This document shows positions 61,835-64,000 of a DNA stretch of 64,000 bases, piece by piece. The stretch is from Paenibacillus agricola (GTDB taxonomy: Bacteria > Bacillota > Bacilli > Paenibacillales > NBRC-103111). Position numbers and translations under genes: made by a program. A model generated the notes under the pieces. It did no database searches, had not been told where the DNA came from, and saw only the letters and a program-made list of their open reading frames with translations. Each line of letters starts with the position of its first letter. Position 1 is the first letter of the stretch. Location: assembly GCF_011440305.1 (NCBI RefSeq), contig NZ_JAAOIW010000002.1:175988-239987 (forward strand), given 5' to 3'.

Positions 61835-64000
61835 TTATTCTTTCTCTACAAGCTCAATCCATTCGTTATACTCAACTTGCAGCTTTTCGTATTCTGTCTT
61901 CAATTCCTGAAGATCGTTAAATACGCGCTCGGCTCGCTCTCTATGCTCATCATATTGATTTTGCAGTGTCAGCTGTTCCACCGATTGCTCATTATATTGA
62001 TCTTGAAGCTCATTATAAAGCTCGACTTGTAGCTGTAGTTCTTCTTGCTGGCTTGTAAAATGACGGTTGATCTGGTCAATCTGGGCTGACGATTCTTCGG
62101 CAGTACGTTGCCAGTGCTGGCTTTGTTTTTCCAGCTCTTCGATCCGCGGCTGCTGATTATTTAGTAGCTCTTGCAGCTCTTGATACTGCTCAAACTGTTT
62201 ATTGTAACGTTGTTCTAGCTCGAAAAACCTCTCGGTGCCTTGATTCAATTGCAGTTCCATTGTCGCCGCGGCTTCTGCTCTACCTTGAAGCTGCTCCTGA
62301 AGCACATGGCTTCGTTGTTCTAATTGAATTATGGCTTCTTTATTTTGTTGACTTTGCTCTTTGAGCTTGGCTTGCAATTCTGCCATCTGTCCTTCTAGCT
62401 CACTATAAAGCTCTTCATGCACTTCCAGCTCTTCCCGTTGATCCGATACAATCTTACGTTGCTCGTCCAACTGGCTGTTTAATTCATCAGCCCGGCGTTG
62501 CCACTGGCCTGCACTCTCCTGTAGCTGCTGCTGGTGAGCTTGCTGCTCATTGAGCTGCGCCTGCAAACCTTCCTGCTCATTACGGAGCCCTGCCATCAGC
62601 TGCTGATGCTCAGCAAGCTGCTGGACCAGCAGTTCCTCATGCTGACGTTGCTTGTGCAACACAGCTTCATGCTGTTCGCGCTGCTCTTGCAGCATGGCTT
62701 CGTGCCATTCCTGCTGCTCGCGTAACGCTTGCTCTTTCTGCGTTTCGAGTTCACGTAGCGCCTGCTCGTTCCTCGCTACTAGCTCAGCTTCACGATCACG
62801 CCGCTCTGCCTCGCTCCGCTCCCGTTGCTCTTGCAGCGCCGCTTCGTGCCATTCCTGCTGCTCGCGTAACGCTTGCTCTTTCTGCGCTTCGAGTTCACGT
62901 AATGTTTGCTCGTTCCTCGCTACTAGCTCAGCTTCACGATCACGCCGCTTAGCTTCACTCTGATCTCGCTGCTCTTGCAGCACAGCTTCGTTCCACTCCT
63001 GTTGTTCAAGCAACGCTTGTCCCCTCTGTGCTTCCAGCTCTGTCTCGCGTGCTCTCAGCGCCTCATCACTCCGCTCCAGCTGCTCACGCAACGCTTGCTC
63101 CCTCTTCGCTTCCAGCTCACGTTGCTCAGCTTCAATACGCTCCCGCTGCTCTTGCAGCACAGCTTCGTTCCACTCCTGCTGCTCGCGCAACGCTTGCTCC
63201 TTCTGTGCTTCCAGCTCCGCCTCGCGTGCTCTCAGCGCCTCACCGCTTCGCTCTTGCTGCTCACGCAATGCTTGCTCCCTCTGCGCTTCCAGCTCCGCCT
63301 CGCGTGCTCTCAGTGCCTCACCGCTTCGCTCTTGCTGCTCACGCAACGCTTGCTCCTTCTGCGCTTCCAGCTCCGCCTCGCGTGCTCTCAGTGCCTCACC
63401 GCTTCGCTCTTGCTGCTCACGCAACGCTTGCTCCTTTTGCGCTTCCAGCTCACGTTGCTCAAATTCGGTTCGCTCCCGCTGCTCTTGCAGCACAGCTTCG
63501 TTCCACTCCTGCTGTTCGCGTAATGCTTGCTCCCTCTGCACTTCCAGCTCCGCCTCGCGTGCTCTCAGCGCTGCCTCGCTTTGCTCCCTCTGCTCGCGCA
63601 ACGCTTGCTCACTTCGAGCTTGCTCAGCTTCATTACGCTCTCGGTGCCCTTGCAGCGCTACCTCGCTTCGCTCTTGCTGCTCACGCAACGCTTGCTCACT
63701 TCGAGCTTCCAGCTCACGTTGCTCAGCTTCACTACGCTCTCGTTGCTCTTGCAGCACAGCTTCGTTCCACTCCTGCTGTTCGCGTAATGCTTGCTCCCTC
63801 TGCGCTTCCAGCTCCGCCTCGCGTACTCTCAGCGCTACCTCGCTTCGCTCCTGCTGCTCACGCAACGCTTGCTCACTTCGAGCTTCCAGCTCACGTTGCT
63901 CAGCTTCACTACGCTCTCGTTGCTCTTGCAGCACAGCTTCGTTCCACTCCTGCTGTTCGCGCAATGCTTGATCCCTCTGCGCTTCCAGCTCCGCCTCGCG
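61835..64000 (-). CDS. Giant repetitive coiled-coil protein, 3' part (5' end outside window)
   Basis: 721 codons are visible and the frame is open to the right edge. The N-terminal ~450 visible residues consist of near-identical Glu/Gln/Arg/Ala-rich modules of 33 (REQQEWNEAVLQEQRERSEA...) and 26 residues (REQQERSGEALRAREAEL...), plus shorter ones. The rest is non-repetitive coiled coil rich in Gln and Glu, ending EWIELVEKE. No membrane segment or enzyme motif is visible in this part. It is directly upstream of cvpA, a position near zapA in related genomes. A cytoskeletal or division-linked scaffold is possible; this is inference. Confidence 0.85.
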   Translation of the reverse strand, partial: REAELEAQRDQALREQQEWNEAVLQEQRERSEAEQRELEARSEQALREQQERSEVALRVREAELEAQREQALREQQEWNEAVLQEQRERSEAEQRELEARSEQALREQQERSEVALQGHRERNEAEQARSEQALREQREQSEAALRAREAELEVQREQALREQQEWNEAVLQEQRERTEFEQRELEAQKEQALREQQERSGEALRAREAELEAQKEQALREQQERSGEALRAREAELEAQREQALREQQERSGEALRAREAELEAQKEQALREQQEWNEAVLQEQRERIEAEQRELEAKREQALREQLERSDEALRARETELEAQRGQALLEQQEWNEAVLQEQRDQSEAKRRDREAELVARNEQTLRELEAQKEQALREQQEWHEAALQEQRERSEAERRDREAELVARNEQALRELETQKEQALREQQEWHEAMLQEQREQHEAVLHKQRQHEELLVQQLAEHQQLMAGLRNEQEGLQAQLNEQQAHQQQLQESAGQWQRRADELNSQLDEQRKIVSDQREELEVHEELYSELEGQMAELQAKLKEQSQQNKEAIIQLEQRSHVLQEQLQGRAEAAATMELQLNQGTERFFELEQRYNKQFEQYQELQELLNNQQPRIEELEKQSQHWQRTAEESSAQIDQINRHFTSQQEELQLQVELYNELQDQYNEQSVEQLTLQNQYDEHRERAERVFNDLQELKTEYEKLQVEYNEWIELVEKE
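62650..64000. repeat. Modular DNA repeats (99 and 78 bp) in the coiled-coil gene
   Basis: Long units of about 99 bp and short units of about 78 bp follow in mixed order, many differing by only a few bases (for example the short units around 63180-63430). They encode the 33- and 26-residue modules and continue to the window edge. Confidence 0.93.

Noticed and set aside
62534..63787. Long leucine-rich reading frames on the plus strand
   Set aside because: They are exact antisense shadows of the Glu/Gln-rich coiled-coil repeats; no ribosome site or start region supports them.
62650..64000. CRISPR-like or minisatellite array
   Set aside because: Units are coding and in frame, with no unique spacers between identical repeats; it is a protein repeat.

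Overview
The window looks like a chromosomal segment of a spore-forming, low-to-middle GC Gram-positive of the Paenibacillaceae (Paenibacillus or a close relative). The evidence is gene content and control style: ytxC next to thrS, a Spo0E-like phosphatase, DUF3055, T-box, S-box and cobalamin riboswitches, strong AGGAGG-type ribosome sites, many TTG and GTG starts, and lplB/lplC-type sugar ABC transporters with a membrane-bound AraC regulator. I see no rRNA, tRNA, CRISPR array, prophage or intact insertion sequence. This is ordinary core and metabolic chromosome with a few odd loci.

1-13 kb: the 5' part of thrS (cut by the window edge) behind a T-box leader whose promoter lies inside ytxC; a membrane diguanylate cyclase; mqnC (futalosine menaquinone route); a metAA-metI methionine operon under a SAM-I riboswitch; hflK-hflC; a CorA transporter; a universal stress protein; an HRDC-domain protein. 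13-21 kb: a probable oligogalacturonide module of regulator, two permeases, binding lipoprotein and oligogalacturonate lyase, with a cre-like site. 21-31 kb: ilvD, DUF3055, a cupin, a Fur-boxed FhuF-type reductase, an AraC regulator, two Gfo/Idh/MocA oxidoreductases, an aminotransferase, a large imperfect palindrome, an M50 protease and an ArsC/Spx-like protein.

31-44 kb: a late-stage cobalamin operon read leftward from a cobalamin riboswitch: btuF, btuC, btuD, cobT, cobU, cbiB, cobS, a single-chain CobD-CobQ fusion, a PduO-type adenosyltransferase and rluA. It takes up corrinoids and carries out adenosylation, amidation, aminopropanol attachment and nucleotide loop assembly. The fusion joins the two enzymes whose products CbiB condenses. 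A (GTAA)n microsatellite spans the fusion's stop codon.

44-64 kb: an ABC-2 exporter, a large single-pass protein, a MenA-like prenyltransferase, a Spo0E-like protein, an Lrp-aminotransferase pair, a probably broken GNAT gene, cysK, an MFS permease, a PspA/DUF350/small membrane protein/zinc-ribbon cluster, mutS2, a holin-like membrane protein preceded by a tandem repeat, a CuA-type cupredoxin lipoprotein, cvpA, and the 3' part of a giant repetitive coiled-coil gene that runs off the right edge. The items most worth a second look are the CobD-CobQ fusion, the modular coiled-coil gene beside cvpA, the CuA-ligand lipoprotein, and the repeat elements that overlap coding or translation signals.
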